The notes under the pieces were generated by a model, which saw nothing but the letters and a program-made list of their open reading frames with translations, searched no databases and was not told the DNA's origin. From Pseudomonas sp. AKS31 (GTDB taxonomy: Bacteria > Pseudomonadota > Gammaproteobacteria > Pseudomonadales > Pseudomonadaceae), in contig NZ_JAMLFX010000001.1 of NCBI RefSeq assembly GCF_023634765.1, forward strand, positions 501,774-565,773: 64,000 nt of DNA. The letters run 5' to 3'. A program made the translations under genes and the position numbers. Positions 61,545 through 64,000 of this stretch are shown in pieces. Positions within the stretch are counted from its first letter, which is position 1. Each line of letters opens with the position of its first letter.

Positions 61545-63529
61545 TGGCGAATACAAATTTGAGCCTGATCCCGCAGAACTTTCCCGTCACGGTCAACATG
61601 CTCGTGGTGCTCAAGGGCGCCGAGAAGATGGAGACCGAGATGAAGGGGCTGCGCGGCAAGGTCGCAGCATTCAAGAAAAGCATGGAAGACAGCGGCCTTG
61701 AGCCGCTGGACGTCGCCGGTTTCATTGCCGAAGGTGGTCTGCTCAAGCCGTTTCAGGACGGCATCAAAAAGGCCATCGAAGCGCAGGATGCGTTGGCGAA
61801 AAAAGCCAGGGCACTCAAGGGGCTGAAAGTGCCGAAAGTGGTGCAGGGGGAAACCTCGGCCAACCTGGAGAAATTCAACAAGGCGCTGGACAACATCTCG
61901 CTGAAAATCGGTCAGGCGTTGTTGCCAGCGGTCAACGGCATCGTCACGGCGCTGACACCAGTGATGACGTCCATCGGCCAGTTCGTCGCCAACAATCCGT
62001 ATCTGGTTGAAGGGCTGGCAGCCGCTGCTGTGGCGTTTACGGTGGTCACGGTCGGCGCGATGGGACTGGTCGCGGTGCTGGGAATTCTGACCTCGCCCAT
62101 TGGCCTGATTGCGGCCGGGATAGCGGCAGCTGTGGCCGTGATTGTGATCGGCGCACGGCTGATCACCAATAACTGGGGGGCGATCTCGGGCTTCTTCAGC
62201 CGAACCTGGCAATCGATTGGCGATGCGACCCGACGCGGCATCGACGACGTGCGCCAAGGCTGGGATGAGATGGTTGCGAATGGAAGGCAACGGTTCGAGT
62301 CGATGCGTGCCACAGCTTCGCTGAAGTGGCAAGAGATGCGCGCCGACGCTATCGCAGGTGCCAGCCGTATTGCGGCGGGAGCGTCCGAACGTCTGCACGC
62401 ATTCGGCGCGTCCATCGAGCAAACCTGGGATTCGGCTCGCACCTCTGTCGGCGCTTACTGGGACAGTGCAGCTGCCAGCACTGCGGCTGGATTGCAAAGC
62501 CTCAAGGCCCGGTTGTACACCTCGCCACTGGAGAAAATGAACGCACTCTGGGACTCGGCCGATGAGTCCGTCACCGGTTACTGGAATCGTAGCTATGCAG
62601 CTACGCTGTCCGGTTGGGAATCGGTCAAGTCGACGTTTGACGGCACGCTGACAGCAAAAATGTCAGGCGTATGGGATTCCGCACAAAGCGCGGTCTTCAC
62701 GGCCATCGACGATATGAGCACCAGGGTTGCTAACGGTTGGTCGAGCATCACATCGCTGTTCGATGGCACGCTGACAACGAATATGTCGAGGGCCTGGGAT
62801 TCCGCGCAAAGCACGGTTTTCGATGCGGTTGGCAGCATGCACCGCATTGCGGCGAGCGGATGGGAGCAACTCAAGTCGACGTTCTCCTGGTCTCCGACCG
62901 CTATGGTCGAAAGCGCCTGGCAACCCTTGGCGCCGGTTTTTTCAGCGCTGTGGGACGTTCTCCGGGCAGGTGCCCAGCCATTGAAGAGCGAGTTTCAGAA
63001 CCTGTTCGGCAACGCTCCCGTGGAAACGGTCATAGCGAAATGGAATGGCGTCACGGAATATTTTTCCGGTTTGTGGGCAACGCTGAACACAGACGCACAA
63101 TCGGTGAAAGCAACCTTGGGTGATCTGTTCAGTCAGTCGCCGCTGGAATCTATCCAGCAGAAGTGGCAGCCCGTTCTCGTCTGGTTCAGTGATATGTCGA
63201 CAAGACTCCAAGGTATTTTCGGACAGATCAAAGAACTGCTCGGCGGCAATGTCTCCGGGTTCTTCGCCACAATCACCGGCACCAGCGCTGCGGCGCCTGC
63301 CGGGGCGCCAGGAATGAGCAGCACACTGCCACAAACCTCTGGCGCACTGATTCAACAAAGCGCAATCAACAATCGCACGCAACTCGAAGGCGGCCTGACC
63401 GTGCGCTTCGAAAATGCGCCGGCAGGGCTGCGCACCGATCAACCGCAAACCAATCAACCGGGCCTGGCGCTGTCTTCGCGCATTGGCTATCGCTCGTTGT
63501 CGGCAGGAGGTTCCAATGAACTGGCGTGA
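61544..63529 (+). CDS. tape measure protein with seven 41-residue repeats (cassette 2)
   Basis: 661 aa from ATG 61544, overlapping the upstream stop. Residues 1-130 are helical (ENFPVT-like start, LVVLKGAEKMETEMKGLRGK). Two hydrophobic segments lie about 150-200 (GLAAAAVAFTVVTVGAMGLV). Residues 276-562 consist of seven 41-residue units, each with Trp at position 20. The C-terminal tail (LEGGLTVRFENAPAGLRTDQ) resembles the end of Mu/SfV tape measures. It should set the tail length of the second particle. Confidence 0.88.
   Translation: MANTNLSLIPQNFPVTVNMLVVLKGAEKMETEMKGLRGKVAAFKKSMEDSGLEPLDVAGFIAEGGLLKPFQDGIKKAIEAQDALAKKARALKGLKVPKVVQGETSANLEKFNKALDNISLKIGQALLPAVNGIVTALTPVMTSIGQFVANNPYLVEGLAAAAVAFTVVTVGAMGLVAVLGILTSPIGLIAAGIAAAVAVIVIGARLITNNWGAISGFFSRTWQSIGDATRRGIDDVRQGWDEMVANGRQRFESMRATASLKWQEMRADAIAGASRIAAGASERLHAFGASIEQTWDSARTSVGAYWDSAAASTAAGLQSLKARLYTSPLEKMNALWDSADESVTGYWNRSYAATLSGWESVKSTFDGTLTAKMSGVWDSAQSAVFTAIDDMSTRVANGWSSITSLFDGTLTTNMSRAWDSAQSTVFDAVGSMHRIAASGWEQLKSTFSWSPTAMVESAWQPLAPVFSALWDVLRAGAQPLKSEFQNLFGNAPVETVIAKWNGVTEYFSGLWATLNTDAQSVKATLGDLFSQSPLESIQQKWQPVLVWFSDMSTRLQGIFGQIKELLGGNVSGFFATITGTSAAAPAGAPGMSSTLPQTSGALIQQSAINNRTQLEGGLTVRFENAPAGLRTDQPQTNQPGLALSSRIGYRSLSAGGSNELA
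62369..63229 (+). repeat. seven tandem 123-bp units in the tape-measure gene
   Basis: Units start at 62369, 62492, 62615, 62738, 62861, 62984 and 63107 with no length change. Every unit encodes Trp at position 20 (TWDSA, LWDSA, VWDSA, AWDSA, AWQPL, KWNGV, KWQPV). Units 3 and 4 are closest at DNA level, sharing GATGGCACGCTGACA-like and TGGGATTCCGC blocks, so they are the most recent duplicates. Outer units have diverged. Confidence 0.9.
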
Positions 63530-64000
63530 CCGTTTGTTGCCGGCATCGTTTCGCGGTGTCGGGTTCTGGATCGATCAGGCGAAAACCCCGGTCGGTCGCA
63601 AAGGTCAGTTGCACGAATACCCGCAACGCGACCTGCCGTATTTCGAGGATCTGGGCCAGCAGGCCAAGACTCACGACATCACGGCGTTCATCATCGGCGC
63701 CGATTGCCTGGAGCAGCGCGACAAGCTGCTCAAGGCGCTGGAGCAGGGCAGTGGCGAGCTGGTGCACCCGTGGCTGGGACGCCTGCAAGTCAAGGTCGGT
63801 GAATGCGACATGACCCACACCCGCCAGGACGGCGGGCTGGTGACGTTCAGTCTGAAGTTCTACCCCGACCGGCCGCTGCCGTTCCCGACCGCTACTGTCA
63901 GTACGCAAAAAGTCCTGTTGGCCAAGGCCGACACGCTGTTGGGTTCGGCAGTGGCGCGCTTCGAACAGGCGATGACGTTGATCAAGGCTGCGCGGATCGG
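63516..64000 (+). CDS. Mu gpN-type tail/DNA circularisation protein, N-terminal part
   Basis: At least 161 codons, open at the right edge. AGGAGG (63505-63510) precedes ATG 63516, inside the last codons of the tape measure in another frame. MNWRDRLLPASFRGVGFWID, then YPQRDLPYFEDLGQQAKTHD and GGLVTFSLKFYPDRP, match the DNA circularisation N-terminal domain family (Mu gpN). Despite the name, in Mu this is a baseplate hub component. The gene continues beyond the window, where P, V and other baseplate genes are expected. Confidence 0.88.
   Translation, partial: MNWRDRLLPASFRGVGFWIDQAKTPVGRKGQLHEYPQRDLPYFEDLGQQAKTHDITAFIIGADCLEQRDKLLKALEQGSGELVHPWLGRLQVKVGECDMTHTRQDGGLVTFSLKFYPDRPLPFPTATVSTQKVLLAKADTLLGSAVARFEQAMTLIKAARI

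Noticed and set aside
42185..64000. Intact prophage with capsid and DNA packaging
   Set aside because: No capsid, portal, terminase, integrase or replication gene is seen, and no attachment-site duplication could be identified within the window; only tail, regulation and lysis functions are visible.

Overview
The window is a chromosomal segment of a Pseudomonas of the fluorescens group. The evidence is the GC-rich coding style, the gene order pyrG-kdsA-eno-ftsB-ispD, the order truD-surE-pcm-nlpD-rpoS-rsmZ-fdxA-mutS, GacA/Rsm regulation, and paired REP sequences of the type found in fluorescent pseudomonads. Species-level naming is not possible from the sequence alone.

Positions 1-42184 are conserved core genome. 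The minus strand opens with the 5' tip of dapC, glnD and map. From 3991 the plus strand carries translation and envelope genes in close-packed units: rpsB-tsf, pyrH-frr-uppS-cdsA-dxr-rseP-bamA-skp-lpxD-fabZ-lpxA-lpxB-rnhB-dnaE, accA, tilS, pyrG-kdsA, eno, ftsB-ispD. These make ribosomes, isoprenoid precursors and carrier lipid, phospholipid, lipid A/KDO and outer-membrane proteins. Next come a LysR regulator divergent from a glutathione-dependent formaldehyde detoxification pair (frmA, fghA), then ispF-truD-surE-pcm-nlpD-rpoS. The regulatory RNA rsmZ, with a GacA-type upstream site, lies between rpoS and fdxA, followed by mutS on the minus strand.

From about 42185 to the right edge lies a phage-tail (tailocin) locus, inserted beside mutS where R-type tailocin clusters of plant-associated Pseudomonas are known to sit. 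It starts with a self-cleaving LexA/CI-type repressor, an operator-embedded promoter and a roughly 290-nt leader ending in an intrinsic terminator. Then come an orphan tail-fibre-assembly gene, a secreted DUF642-like protein and a holin. Two contractile-tail cassettes of different ancestry follow in tandem. Cassette 1 (45237-58308) is P2/R-pyocin-like: V, W, J, I, H fibre, fibre chaperone, FI sheath, FII tube, E/E', tape measure, U, X, D. Cassette 2 (58449 to beyond 64000) is Mu/SfV-like: tail terminator, DUF2635, sheath, tube, gp41/42 chaperone, tape measure, gpN-type protein. No capsid, portal, terminase, integrase or replication gene is seen, so the locus should make headless killing particles rather than virions. 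Both cassettes carry an in-phase slippery heptamer for -1 frameshifting in the tail-assembly chaperone gene, giving extended products that ordinary ORF calling misses. Paired REP elements sit inside cassette 1 and exactly at the cassette junction. The second tape measure is built from seven 41-residue repeats.
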